64,000 nucleotides of DNA from positions 206,799 to 270,798 of the forward strand of contig QANZ01029687.1 in NCBI GenBank assembly GCA_003254925.1, in the 5' to 3' direction. This DNA comes from Chamaecrista fasciculata. Taxonomy: Eukaryota; Streptophyta; Magnoliopsida; Fabales; Fabaceae. Positions within the stretch are counted from its first letter, which is position 1; the number at the start of each line of letters is the position of its first letter. A model generated the notes under the pieces. That model was not told the origin of the DNA, did no database searches, and saw nothing but the letters and a program-made list of their open reading frames with translations. Both the position numbers and the translations under genes were made by a program. Shown piece by piece: positions 24,158 through 36,475 of the stretch.

Positions 24158-24796
24158 CAGCACTTTAATTAGGAAAACAGATTTGATCAAGACACTCCAA
24201 CTACGTGCAACAATTGCAGAAATATAACCTGGATGGAAACAATTTACCTTTAACAATCATCCCACCAATTAATATAAAACAGAAGCTAAAATATTATCCA
24301 TGGGTGAAAAAGGTTAGGTAATCTGCAAGGCATCGAAGTTATGTTTGACTCATACCGGCAATGGAGTTACATGAAGAAAACAACTATAAAACCAACTTAA
24401 CCATAAATAAGGCTTCAAAATCAGAATTCTGCATTTATGGGGAAAAAAAGTTAGCATTAACAAACTCAATAGGCTCAAGAGAACAAAATACATTCTGACA
24501 ATTTGAAATTTAAGTTCATTTAGGCTTTTCTTCAAACACCTTAGAGGCACAAATATGAACAAAGGATTTATATAAAAATTAACATGCGCATGAACAATAT
24601 ATATTGTGTGAGATGTTTACCTATATATATCCAAATTAACATGCTCATGAAACAATATATATTCAGAGAAACAGACAATGTTGGGAGATTGGGAAATGTA
24701 TACCAAACTATTGAGGATGAGATGAAAATGCCGCAGACGATGAAAGATAACCAATGAACATGAAGATGACGATGGAATATCACTGCAAATGTCGTA

Positions 24797-25916
24797 CCAA
24801 TCGCAACATTGAAGAGGTAGAATTGAAATAGAAGAATGAGATGAAAAATGGAGGGGGAAAATCGTGAATGCTGATGTCGAAGGTTTTTGGATGAGATGGT
24901 CAGTTGGTGATGATGGAAATGGAAGGTTGAGATGGTGAGATGGTGATGATGGAAATGGAAGGCGACACGTGGCGGATACTTGGTGATTGGGAATTGTAGA
25001 TGTAGATTGAAATAATGGCGCCATTTTAAATTTGAGCCCAAAAATTTGAGGCCCAAAAATAAAACTTCAGGCAGGAAAAAAAAAAGACAGATGTCAGCCA
25101 GTGGGAAAAAGAGAGAAATGAACTCTTTCTAAAATTATAACACATGGCAAAGCACAACATTGTTTTGATGCCAATCGCAACATTGAAGAGGTAGAATTGA
25201 AATGGAAGAATGAGATGAAAAATGGAGGGGGAAAATCGTGAATGCTGATGTCGAAGGTTTTTGGATGAGATGGTCAGTTGGTGATGATGGAAATGGAAGG
25301 TTGAGATGGTGAGATGGTGATGATGGAAATGGAAGGCGACACGTGGCGGATACTTGGTGATTGGGAATTGTAGATGTAGATTGAAATAATGGCGCCATTT
25401 TAAATTTGAGCCCAAAAATTTGAGGCCCAAAAATTAAACTTCAGGCAGGAAAAAAAAAGACAGATGTCAGCCAGTGGGAAAAAGAGAGAAATGAACTCTT
25501 CCTAAAATTATAACACATGGCAAAGCACAACATTGTTTTGATGCCAATCGCAACATTGAAGAGGTAGAATTGAAATGGAAGAATGAGATGAAAAATGGAG
25601 GGGGAAAATCGTGAATGCTGATATCGAAGGTTTTTGGATGAGATGGTCAGTTGGTGATGATGGAAATGGAAGGTTGAGATGGTGAGATGGTGATGATGGA
25701 AATGGAAGGCGACACGTGGCGGATACTTAGTGATTGGGAATTGTAGATGTAGATTGAAATAATGGCGCCATTTTAAATTTGAGCCCAAAAATTTGAGGCC
25801 CAAAAATTAAACTTCAGGTAGGAGAAAAAAAGACAGATGTCAGCTAGTGGGAAAAAGGGAGAAATGAACTCTTCCTAAAATTATAACACATGGCAAAGCA
25901 CAACATTGTTTTGATG
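24797..25916. repeat. Tandem array, three units of 373-374 bp
   Basis: Units lie at 24797-25170, 25171-25543 and 25544-25916, each starting CCAATCGCAACATTG and ending ATTGTTTTGATG, and are nearly identical. Each carries a G-box/ABRE-like CACGTGGC (24966, 25340, 25713), an internal duplicated GATGATGGAAATGGAAGG, and a GGCGCC followed by GAGCCC and GGCCCA, which read as site II-like TGGGCY on the minus strand. The matching open frame on the minus strand is His/Ser-rich and probably not coding. The array ends about 650 bp upstream of the ARID start codon. Confidence 0.93.
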
Positions 25917-26039
25917 GATATCGTAGATTGTAGATGTAGATGTAGATTTGTCTTTTTTTTTTTTTTCTTTTGTTGTGTTACATGAAAATATAGCAAACAA
26001 CAACAGCACTTTACAGCGTCTCATTGTGTTCGTAATCTA

Positions 26040-26569
26040 AAAGCAGCTAGCTTGTCACTTGTCGCCTGTCAGCGTAAGCAAAGCGTCGGCCGGAAAATTT
26101 ATAATTCTAAAAATTGCTCTGAACTATATACATCAGTGGGAGAGCAAACGAGAAGCCGAGAAGGGGCTAAATTATTATGGTTTATAAAATTCAATCGAAC
26201 TGGAATTGTGATTTTAGGGTTTTGTTGTTCTTTCAGCCTTCAATTTTACTACAGGTATTTAGTTACTCATGTCCCTCCTTATTTTTCCCCTTTTCCTGCA
26301 ATTTACAATTTGAAATGTGGGTTACGAAAACCCATTAATGTCTAGAAATTCATGAGTTTTTGAGGTTCTCGGTGTGTCGTAGAGTTCTGTTTCATTTTTC
26401 TAAGGTTATAAATAAATGGTTACGTCTACCTGAAAAAAATGTGTAACAGTCTAGGGTTTAGCTTCAACAACTTAAAAGGAGATAAAAGGGGTTTTTGGTT
26501 AGTGCTCTCATGTTTCTGTATATGCTGGTGTAGGAGGTTGTGTTTTCTAATGCGTGCTGAAAATTGGAG
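26040..26569 (+). promoter_or_regulatory. 5' leader of the ARID gene with probable leader intron
   Basis: A CTACAG|GTATTT donor near 26251 and a GGTGTAG|GAGG acceptor near 26533 fit a 5' UTR intron of about 280 bp, leaving about 36 nt of leader before the ATG at 26570. Supported by splice-site fit only. Confidence 0.45.
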
Positions 26570-29500
26570 ATGAGTACTACCATAGATAACGAGGAAGCTG
26601 GCCAGAATCTGCCAGTTGGTGTTGATGAAAGCAAACAGTTGGTTGATGCTCCGGTTCAACTCGAAGTTGAGAAAACTTCAAATCATGTTGAAAATGTCAA
26701 AGTCGAGGCACCTGCTGAAGTTAAAAATCTGGAACCAGGGTCCATGGCAGAAGTTCAAAATTCTCTATGCTCTGTCCCATCAGAAGCCAATGCTCAAGTT
26801 TTGGTTGAAACTGTCTCAGAAGACACTTCAAATGTGAAGAGTGAATTCAAAGAACTTCCTCTGACAAATGCAGTCATCAAGAGTGATACTGTTGTTGGTG
26901 AAAAAATTCTTGATACTGCTGAAATAGTTGTGGACGTAAAGCCTGAAGCTTGTGGAGTACCTGCGGGCAAAACTTGTGACAATGGTGACTCTATTCCCGT
27001 CACTGGTAATGAACCTACTGTACCACAAGCTATTCATGCGGATACTGAAGCTGAAATTGAGAATGTGAATGAAGAGCTACCTGCCACAGTTAAGACTAAG
27101 GTGAATGAGGAGCTACCTGCCACAGTTAAGACTAAGGTGAATGAGGAGGTACCTGCCCCTCCTGCTGATAACGGGATTTCGAACACAAAGCACTCTTTTT
27201 TGGATGTTGACTATGACGGGAATGAGTCAGGAACAGAAATGGAGCAGTCAGCTTTTATGAAGGAGCTTGAGAATTTCTTTAGGGAAAGAAGCATGGAATT
27301 TAAACCTCCCAAGTTCTATGGAGAGGGGCTTAATTGTTTAAAGTAAGTTTGTCCTGTTTAACTCTATACATTTTGTTTTGTTATGGTGTAATTTTCATTC
27401 TGAAACTTTATCATGTTGCCTTCATGCCTAATTGTTGGATATAAGGTTGTGGAGAGCCGTAACCAGATTGGGTGGCTATGATAAGGTATATTTATATTTT
27501 TCTTCAAAGCGCTATTGCAGTTTTTTTGTAGCCATTTTCTCTTGACATTGCTAATCATGAGTACTAAAGATATTTGTATTTTATTAATTTTTTAATGGTG
27601 TTTACTTTTGGGATATTATCAGGATCAATTGAAAATTACACGAATTGATGGCTAAATTGCGTGAATCAGTGCAATTTGATCCTATAAAGATGAATCTCAT
27701 AGTTCTACAGTTCAAACAATTGCTGATAAGCTGTGTCAAATAGTTAGGGTCCATCACAATCTGATAGTGGAAATCCAGATCTCAGCTTCTGTTTTCTTCA
27801 ATTGGTCAAACGAAGAACATTCCGAACTATATGATAGTCAGGGGAAAAAGGAAAAACTAGATTTTTTAATTAAGTGCCTTGGAGAACCCTTTCTGAGTTG
27901 TAGAATCTATATAGGATAGGGACTTGGGTAGTCTGGGATGTCTAAGTTCCATATCAAATGCCTCTTGAAATCTACAAATAGGAAAAAAAAACCATTTTGC
28001 TTCATGAAACATGTCAAGGTTTGATAATTATAGATGGCATATCAAATGCCTTTTGAAATATAGTTTTGTTAACATTACAAGTATTCCATTTGATTCGATG
28101 ATGAATGACAATGCACCTAAAAGTTTACAACATAGGAAGTCCCTTCACTTTCAGAGTTACATTTGAATATTAGATATATTGTAATTCTTCAATAAATTTC
28201 ATTGTCGGCAGGACATATGTTTGATTGGCTTATGTTTATTTATAGGTAACAACGTGCAAGTTATGGCGGCAAGTGGGAGAATCTTTCAAACCTCCAAAGT
28301 AAGGAACTCGTGCACTTGGACTTGTTTATATGAACTTCATTTCCCATATACTGTATTTTCCATAGTAATGCCTTTTTAAAATTTTAAGATGGCATCTATT
28401 TTTTTTATGGCACAGTAATCTGTTTCTGTTTCTAAAATTTTTGCAGAACATGCACGACTGTTTCATGGACATTTAGAGGTTTTTATGAAAAGGTGGTCTT
28501 AGATTAATGATTTGTAATTGTCTTTTGTCTGTTTTATTACTTATGCATATTAAGTTTTCCCTTGTCTGATGACCATGTTCGACCTGCACTTCAGTAAGAG
28601 TTGTTGCCTGTTGGCTCCTTTGGTCCACAGTTGCAATTTTCATAATATCTAATGATTGAATCACAAATTGTCCATATGAAATTACACTCTGATGGAGCCT
28701 TATTCACGTCTATTTTTGACTATTTAATAATCACTTGCAACCTTATGCTGATTCTAATATGCTATACCAGGCTCTTCTCGATTATGAAAGGCATAAAACT
28801 ATCGGTGGTGAACTTACTGTGGCAGTTCCTCCTCATTCAGAGTCTATAAATATTGAAAATCAGGTATTTTGTGAGCTTCTGTATCTAGTATCTTAGCATG
28901 ATCACTATGAGAATGTGCAGGTGGAAACCTTTTCTGGTTACTTAAATAGACTTTTGTTGTTACCATCATGTATGGAGGCTCTGAAATAAAATGGGAATTA
29001 TTGTACAGCTCCATTTGGCATGCCACCAGATTTATTATTTAGTATCATACTACAGCCTACAACATGGAATTTAATTGGAGTTTGTAAATTTATTTGTTTT
29101 TATTTATTTATTTATTTATTGTAGCAAGAAAGAGTTTGTACTATTTAACTGAGTGCAAATCACTTTAGAGTTAATAAAAGCTTTACCTTTACAATGCTCA
29201 AGTGTGGACGGATATCATCAACTTGAGGTTAATTCTCATGTAAAAGTTCCAGAACAAAAATTAGAAAATTATTAGATTGTTTGCCCTTCCATACAATCCA
29301 CTGAAGTTCCACCTTTAGTTGCATGAATTGTCAGAGTGGAACTATTAATATGTTCATTGTCCTCATTTATATCTTACCATTCTTCTTACCTAATGAGTGT
29401 AATCAGGCTTCAGCATCAGGTAGAGCAAGGAGAGATGCTGCAGCACGGGCTATGCAAGGTTGGCACTCACAGCGGCTTCTTGGTAATGGTGAAGTTAGTG

Positions 29501-31756
29501 ACCCCATTATTAAGGTCTGGTATATATTTCAAGTTCTGGTTCATATTCTCCCTGATATTAGTTTGTGTGCTTGGTATATTCATGGTAATATAACCATGTG
29601 GTATATTTTCTTTAGGATAGGACTTCTATGCCCATGCAGAAACGGGAAAAGCAGCTCAAAAGCATCAGTATGCTTCTTTCATCCTAGCTGTGGTTTTTTA
29701 CTGTGTTTTAGATGCTAAATGAGTAAATGATTCTCAGTTTTTGTTATATTTTTTGGCAACAATTCCATATTATTTTTCTGTTGTATTGTTTTTAGTTAAG
29801 CTTTTTAGTTTAGGTGTCCACACTGGTTTAGTGGAAAATCCAGCATAGCATTTTCAGTGGCAACTTCAGCTTTTAAAGAATAACTGTCTGACTGTTATTC
29901 TTTCCTTTCTTTGCCACATTTCAGTTTAGTTTACTAACTGATTTGGTTAGTCAGTTAGTTAGTTTTTCTGTTATTCAGTTTTGTGCATTTTGTGTTTTGC
30001 ACTTGTATTAGTTAGGTATTTTCTATAAATATCTGGCTGTTGCTTCTCAGCAAGTAGTGTAGATTTCAGACCATTATTGGTGGAATAAAAATCAGAATTT
30101 TTTCCCCTCAAATCTGTCTCTCTTCTCTCTTCTTGCACTTTAGTCTTTCTTCTCTATATTCTCTGTTTTTGGTGTTCTTGCTGCCCAGTTCAAGAAACCT
30201 ACGTTTTTGTGTTTCTTTTATGCCCTAAGGGTTCCTAAACTCTACAGTTTTGGATTGTTTCCCCTTCTTGGATCAGATTTACTTAAGAGGAAGAAACCAT
30301 CTTACATGGATAATGCAGTTAAAGCAGCACGCAGTAAACCATCTAAGCCACAGTTAAGATGACTGTTACTTCTTGTTTGTTTTTTTTTTTTGAACAAACT
30401 GTTACTTATCTATTGTGTGATCTATACTTGCATACTCATATATTTGTAGTTGATTGTTCATCAGATGTGTCATCAATCCATGCCCTGATTAGATATTGTA
30501 CTTTCATAATTTAGTTAACTTAATCGATTTTTCTTCTGTGTTGATATAATGATATGTATGACCGGCCAGATTGGATACAGCAGTTGTTGACATTGGGCCT
30601 CCTGCTGATTGGGTAAAAATCAATGTTCAAAAAACTGTACGTTTCTCTATCATCTTCAATTGGAAGTGAAGCTGTGTATGCATTCTACTCACCAAAATGA
30701 TATTTTTGTACAGAAAGATTGTTTCGAGGTCTATGCTCTAGTTCCTGGCCTTCTGCGGGAAGAGGTAACCAACAAATATTCTCCTTGGTATTTCTTTACT
30801 CCTGTGCATTGATATCTGTTATCATAAACAAAACTCCTGAACTTCACATCTTATCCCCCACTTCTTTGAAGGGTGTGAGGAGAGATTGAAAATTGATGAA
30901 TTGCATAAAAAACTGAAAAAACAAGATCTCCTTCAGCCCTATAAAAAGGCTTGATTATCAGGATTTGTATGTGTTCTTTGATGCCATGGTCAGATTCATA
31001 GCGAATTGGCAACCTTACTGGTGCTGTCAGCTATTTTGATTTATAATAAACTTAGTGTACTGTGTACTAACATGATAAGACCCTTGCTTTTTGAAATACT
31101 CTCCAATAAGGGTATCAGCAATTGTTGAGTTATTCTACATTTGAAGATCTGTTAGTTGAAAATTTTCACTATTTTGGCTTGTTAGATTCTAGCATGCATT
31201 TGATATCAGTACTAATGTTTGTAATCCAACATATGGATGCAAGAAGCAATAAATCTAAAAGCATAATTTACAACAAAAACTAATTTGATGATGTTGATTA
31301 TTGATTACAGCTTAAATATAGAATGTCATTTGCAATAGTTGTTGTGCTTTTCAAAATCAGGTGCGTGTTCAATCAGACCCGGCAGGACGATTGGTCATTA
31401 GTGGTGAACCTGAGCATCCCGAAAATCCTTGGGGTGTCACTCCTTTCAAAAAGGTTGGTTTTCTTCTACAATGAAAAGAATGTCCCTTGCCCTCATGGCT
31501 GCAGCAACCTTTTAACTTGATTTTGATCATATTTTGCAACTTCATGGTACCACTGAATTCGAACTGAAACAATCATTTTTGCTTTGTTCATCAAAATATG
31601 TGACTTCCCTAAACAATCATTTTTGCCTTTCTAATGTAAACAATTTGGCTGTAGGTTGTGAGCTTGCCGTCAAGAATCGATCCTCATCAGACGTCAGCTG
31701 TGGTGACATTGCATGGACAGTTGTTTGTCCGTGTCCCATTTGAGCAATCAGAATAG
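26570..31756 (+). CDS. ARID-domain protein with HSP20-like C-terminal domain, complete, 12 coding exons
   Basis: AT-rich-DNA-binding chromatin protein of the plant ARID plus alpha-crystallin-like type (Arabidopsis At1g76510/At1g20910/At2g17410 group; members of that group have been reported in histone-modifying PEAT complexes). Exons: 26570-27342, 27446-27485, 28246-28298, 28447-28492, 28771-28863, 29407-29514, 29616-29667, 30277-30352, 30570-30636, 30714-30764, 31361-31453, 31655-31756; 1554 nt, 517 aa. The acidic N-terminus holds a duplicated NEELPATVKTKV. The ARID spans about residues 225-315 (FMKELENFFRER, LWRAVTRLGGYDKV, KLWRQVGESF, TVSWTFRGFYEKALLDYE). A basic linker follows (ARRDAAARAMQGWHSQRLLG; LLKRKKPSYM). 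The HSP20-like fold lies at about 425-517 (CFEVYALVPGLLREEVRVQ, GRLVISGEP, GQLFVRVPFEQSE). Expected in the nucleus. An upstream non-ATG extension was not used. Confidence 0.94.
29810..30235 (+). other. Possible LTR-like or promoter-like insertion in ARID intron 7
   Basis: The unusually long intron 7 holds a TATAAATA-like box (about 30024), a GGAATAAAAATC polyadenylation-like stretch and a following pyrimidine-rich tract, the arrangement typical of a plant LTR. I could not find matching ends or a convincing 5-bp target duplication, so it remains a weak solo-LTR candidate, old if real. Confidence 0.3.
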
Positions 31757-32522
31757 TGGTAGCTGATGGATACTTATTGTATATTTTCTCGTTACTTGGT
31801 TTATGCTTCTTAATAGGATGCTTGACCTTGATGCTATTTAGAGGAATGATTTCTGCCTTATGTTGTTGTTATTTATATTATTATTAGTACATGTTTTCTC
31901 AAGCATTACAGTTTAGTCATGTGAATAACATTTAGATAGGATTCACTTATTGAAAATCACATGTTACATTTTGGGTTGCTAAAGGCTGCTATGTTTTGTT
32001 TTTTTTCCAGTGTTATTAATGAACTGGTGGATTTCTCATTCTCCATCAAAACACAAGGAAAACAAGAAATTGTAGTTTTGAACACATGAATTTATGTATC
32101 ACGATTTAAGAGGTATATGTTGAACATTCTGCCGAGCCTCGTGTACATATATGTATTGGGCCAATATTTGGAAATTGTTCTTTTTAAATGTTTAGTTTTT
32201 AAAATAAAAATTTGAAAAAATTGTTTGATGACTTAGTTTTTTATAACTATTATTATATAAGCAAGAAACAGAATGTTGTCTTTTCAATTGAAAAAAGAAA
32301 AAATCTATTATGAAAATTAAAAAAAAATGTGTAAATCTGTTTTTATTAACTCATGATTATAATTAATTTTGAATATATTTTAAGTTCATTTTTTTGAAAT
32401 TGTTAAAATAATTATTTTTTATCTTCAAAAAAATTTTAAGACTTTTATAGGACATGAAGGAAGAAAGATTGGTTACTGAACATGAAGAAAGATAAATACA
32501 ATAATAATTCATTATAAGACTT

Positions 32523-33365
32523 TTATACGACACGTCGTCGGTTTAACACCTTCCTTAACAGCGCTTCCCGTCCAGGGAACGGACTCCCAATCTCATTCTT
32601 CTCAGATTCATAGTAATCAGTTAACGGTAACGCCTTGCCGTTACCTCGCGTTTCATTTACAAATCTACCCCTTCTCTTTTCCACTATTCCCGAATCAACA
32701 CTCGTTTCCGTTTGAATTTGAGCTTCTTCTTTCCTCATCTTCTGCTTCTGCCTCTCTCTTCTCTCCTTCCTCTTCCCACCGCCTCCCAACTCCTCCAACC
32801 CACGCGCCGCCGTGACGGCGCGTGAGTATCCGACGGAATCCGTTCTCTTCTCGATTCTCGGAATCCTGCCTCCTCGCGAAGTTCCTAGAAGCTCAAACTC
32901 GATTCTCGCCCAACCTTCCTTGTCGTCGTTGTCCCAGCCGAATCTCTCGCTTATGTCCATCAATTCAGCCACCGACGACGACGGCGATGATGAAAGATTC
33001 GCCGTCGTCGGTCGATTTCCGTTCAAGACGTTCTCGGCGAACTCCCACTCGATGCGGTCCTTGTAAATCGGGTCTTTGAGGACTTGGTCTGCCAGATTCG
33101 CCCAGTCCTCGAAGTCGCGTGCTCGCAAATTCTTCGAAACCCATTTTAGGTATGTGGAAGGTAGGGTTCCTAGCATTCTGCCCTTGTATTTGCCGAAATC
33201 GATTACTCTGTCACGCGCCGGGAGGGTTTGGTTTTGGAGCGTGATTTTGAGGGGATCTCGAAGAGATGTTTGGCGTCTGAAATAGCATGTCGCCGGCGAC
33301 GGTACTCGACGGACGGGATAGTTGGAAATTATTGGTGCTTGAAAACGAAGGGCATTCGTGGCCAT
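32523..33365 (-). CDS. DUF3820-like protein, probably organelle-targeted, single exon
   Basis: Intronless gene of 280 aa from the ATG at 33365 (MATNALRFQAP). An in-frame non-ATG extension upstream was not used. The N-terminal 45 residues are rich in Ser, Arg and Pro with almost no acids, like a chloroplast or mitochondrial transit peptide. Residues about 52-100 hold the conserved VIDFGKYKGRMLGTLPSTYLKWV segment and a following WANLADQVLKDPIYKDRIEWE region, matching the DUF3820-type fold seen in small bacterial proteins and in plant plastid homologues. The C-terminal half is highly charged, with a Gly/Lys/Arg stretch (GGGGKRKERRERQKQK), and ends REALLRKVLNRRRVV. The coding sequence is much more GC-rich than its surroundings. 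Function unknown; targeting is inference. Confidence 0.82.
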   Translation of the reverse strand: MATNALRFQAPIISNYPVRRVPSPATCYFRRQTSLRDPLKITLQNQTLPARDRVIDFGKYKGRMLGTLPSTYLKWVSKNLRARDFEDWANLADQVLKDPIYKDRIEWEFAENVLNGNRPTTANLSSSPSSSVAELMDISERFGWDNDDKEGWARIEFELLGTSRGGRIPRIEKRTDSVGYSRAVTAARGLEELGGGGKRKERRERQKQKMRKEEAQIQTETSVDSGIVEKRRGRFVNETRGNGKALPLTDYYESEKNEIGSPFPGREALLRKVLNRRRVV

Positions 33366-33480
33366 GGAGACGAAGATGGAAGAACGTTGCGATGAACTCA
33401 AATATCACAATTAGAGGGCTCTAATGTGAGTGAGGGTTTTAGTGTCACACTTTAACACGTGGATCCAGTCATAAAATCAA

Positions 33481-34280
33481 GGGGCTGTTTAGGTGAGCAT
33501 TACAACTTCATTATCTTTTTATTATCCATATTTTCATTACATAACTTCATCTACAGTGCTATATGGGTGTTTGTTTTGCAATTATAAAGTCATTACAAAA
33601 ATATCATTTCATTACAAACTCATTTCATTACATATTTCATATTCAATTACTAACATACCCCTACTCAAATACCTATAATTACTTATACTCTAATACAAAT
33701 ATAAAAAAACTATTTAGCAAAATAATAATTTTCAATACCCTCATTTATTACACTTACAATTTTCTCTCTCCACTTATCAATTTTTTTTTCTCTTCCTCTT
33801 TTTCTTATTCACCCCTCTTTCATATATATTTTATAATTATAATATATATTTATATATACATTTCGGCCAAAATAAAATATTTTAACATATATATAATGTG
33901 TATATATATTATAATAATATAATGAATTCAATGTGTATATGATTATTTATATTATAATAATATAAATAATCATATTATATTATACTATATATAATTTATA
34001 ATTTATATTAATTTAAAATAAAATAATTCAACTCATGTTATTTACATTTTAGTCCATGATATAAAATATATAATTCAGACGCCAAAAATATACATTTTGG
34101 TCTCTCCTCCAGTATATATATGGGTATACGAGAGAGGCGNTTTTTCATAATTTCATATCTTATTTTTTTCATTACATCTCAAACTAATCCAAATACCATT
34201 TTCATTACATAATTTTGTCATTACCATTTCATTACATAAAATCATCATTTCATTACCTACTTCTAATCCAAACACACCCT
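33481..34280. repeat. MITE-like repeat with GGGTGTGTTTGG-type ends
   Basis: About 800 bp, very AT-rich. The right end is CCAAACACACCCT (34268-34280), the inverse of the end seen at 20317; the left end GGGGCTGTTTAGG is diverged. Repeated CATTTCATTAC phrases occur near both ends. It has a single N at 34140 and no coding capacity. No clear target duplication was found. hAT-type ends of this sort are common in dicots; the assignment is tentative. Confidence 0.6.
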
Positions 34281-34716
34281 AAGATTATCGATATATATTT
34301 GTTAATTAAATGGAAAATAAATACAAAGTAAGAAGGAAGTATAACTTTTTGGAGAATAAAAATTGAGTCAAAACTCAAAATTTCATCTGTCTTCAATTTT
34401 TTTTTTTTTGGTTTTATTATAATTTTTAACTTTTTATTAGTCCAAAATGTATATATAGATAATTTTAAATTTTATATAATGTATATTACTTAAGCAGTTG
34501 AAATAAGTATTTTTCCTTTTATATATATATATTTTAAATGAGTTGATTTTATCTTTTTCTTAATAAATTAAAGATAAACTTATAATTATTTTTTAAAAAA
34601 AAATATTTTTATTAATAATTACTTTATCAAGATATATATTAAAAATCATTTAGATTAAATATTTAATTGAAAAATAACGATAAAAAAAATTATGTTTTAA
34701 ACTAAAGAAAATAAAA

Positions 34717-35385
34717 ATCATATGTTTAAATTGGCTCAAGGACATTGACTCTGCCACTTGTAATGATCTTAGCAGTAAGAGCTTGAAGCAGGAGATTCTC
34801 GTTTCCTGGCAACCTCCTCCTACCGATTGGGTCACCTTCAACACGGATGGCTCTGTTTCTCCTTATGGTCGGGCTACCGGCGGCGGTGTTCTCAGAGACG
34901 GTCGTGGCAGATGGATCATTGGCTTTGCTCATAATATTGGAATTTGCTCTATCAATGTGGCGGAACTTACTGCTATTCTCGTCGCTATGCAGAATGCTCG
35001 AACTTTAAATTTCAAAAAAATCATATTCGAGACTGACTCTGTTTTTGCGGCTAATGCTATTTTACATGATTTGGATTGCCTTCATCCTTGTTACAGTTTG
35101 GTCCAGCGCATCAGAAAGCTATTATTTCTCCCCGACTGGACTTGCAGCGTTTCTCACATCTACAGGGAAGCAAACTCCGTCGCTGACTGGCTCGCCAATC
35201 TGGCTCATTCTCTTCTGTTAGGAATTAAAATCTCCAATTTCCGTCCTGCTGGTTGTAGTTCTCTGCTTTTTGCTGATATTAGGGGTGTTGGTACCCCTCG
35301 TGTTGTCCCGGTGTAGTTTCTTGCTCCGGTGTAGTTTCTTGCTGCCCGTTCTTTTCTCACCAAAAAAAAAAGTAAATAAAAAAAA
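34717..35385 (+). mobile_element. 5'-truncated LINE with intact RNase H domain
   Basis: An open frame ending at 35316 encodes a complete plant LINE-type RNase H (RVT_3): WQPPPTDWVTFNTDGSV, then GGGVLRDGRGRWIIGF, NVAELTAILVAMQ, IIFETDSVFAANAI and YREANSVADWLANLAH, so the catalytic Asp, Glu, Asp and Asp are all present. The frame runs back in phase to about 34717 with linker-like sequence but no reverse transcriptase, so the copy is 5'-truncated. After the stop come a short 3' UTR and an A-rich tail (35362-35385), interrupted by a MITE. RNase H degrades RNA in RNA:DNA hybrids during reverse transcription. A domesticated gene is possible but there is no evidence for it. Confidence 0.85.
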
Positions 35386-35764
35386 GGTTAAAGTGCACTT
35401 TTGGTCCCATAACTTTGACAAAAGTCTCAATTCAATCCCATAACTTTGGCAAATGTCTCAATTTGGTCCCATAACTTTTTTTGTTGCAACTTTGGTGCCA
35501 TAATTTTTGAAAACGTCTCACCGTTGGACCCAAGCTGATTTCCATTCATTATTTGCCGTTAAATTTACTTCACTTATATTTGCCACGTCATCATTCAACT
35601 TAGTATGTCAGATCATCTTTAACGACAGAAAATAGATGAAAATCAGCTTGGGACCAACGGTGCGACATTTTCAAAAGTTATGGGACCAAAATAACAACAA
35701 AAGAAGTTATATAACCAAATTGAGACCTTTGCCAAAGTTTTGGGACCAAAAGTGCACTTTAGCC
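35386..35764. mobile_element. Foldback Mutator-like MITE, copy 1
   Basis: A 379-bp element ending GGTTAAAGTGCAC / GTGCACTTTAGCC, with near-complete inverted symmetry (TTTTGGTCCCATAACTTT against its reverse complement). It inserted into the A-rich tail of the LINE above. The putative 9-bp duplication (TAAAAAAAA / TAAAAAAGT) is hard to judge in the A-run. Second copy at 47603-48033. Confidence 0.82.
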
Positions 35765-36475
35765 TAAAAAAGTAAGACTAAAATAAATGAATAAATTTGA
35801 AAATTTAAATAGTTGGAACATCAAAATAAAAAATTTGAACCTAATTGACGTGGTTGATGGACCATATTACCATACAAAGATATATTGTGGATTTGTGGTT
35901 GTTGTCACGTAGAGCAAGAATTAGCTTTTGCCTTTTATGGCGCAAGCATTTCCATGTGGCCATAAAGCCATGACGGCAACGATCTCGTTACAAAAATCAA
36001 ATAGAAAGAAATAAAATATTTGTAAACAATAATTACTGTTGCTGCTTCTGTGGCGAAAATATAGTCACGTAAATCACCTCTTTCTTGCAAGTTTCAATAG
36101 TTTGTGATTATAAGCTCCAAATAATCAACGTTTACGGATATGTAAGCATTGATAACGATGTCGTAATGCGTTTTGTTTAGACTTTTATCGTATCCTGGCT
36201 TGATCAACAAACAAGAGGAAGACCAAAATATAGAAATATTTGGATTTTTCGCACAATTTTGGCGTCCATACAAATTACAATCTCATCTTATCAGTAGAAA
36301 TTAATTTCTGAAACGTAGGTACATAGCATTTTGTAGAAATTTCGCTTATCCGATTTCGCATTCGTAGCGATTTGGGGGCATTGGGCTCGTAGGCATCCAC
36401 TTCAACTGTTTGAAGTTGCCGAAGCTCACCTCCATTATCATTCTTCTTCTTCTTCTTGAGCTTCAATTCGTCCTG

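Noticed and set aside
24797-25916. CRISPR-like array
   Set aside because: The units are 374 bp, contiguous and without spacers; this is an ordinary tandem repeat in a plant genome.
29818-30235. Definite solo LTR in ARID intron 7
   Set aside because: TATA-like and polyadenylation-like signals are present but ends and target duplication could not be matched, so it was kept only as a weak candidate.
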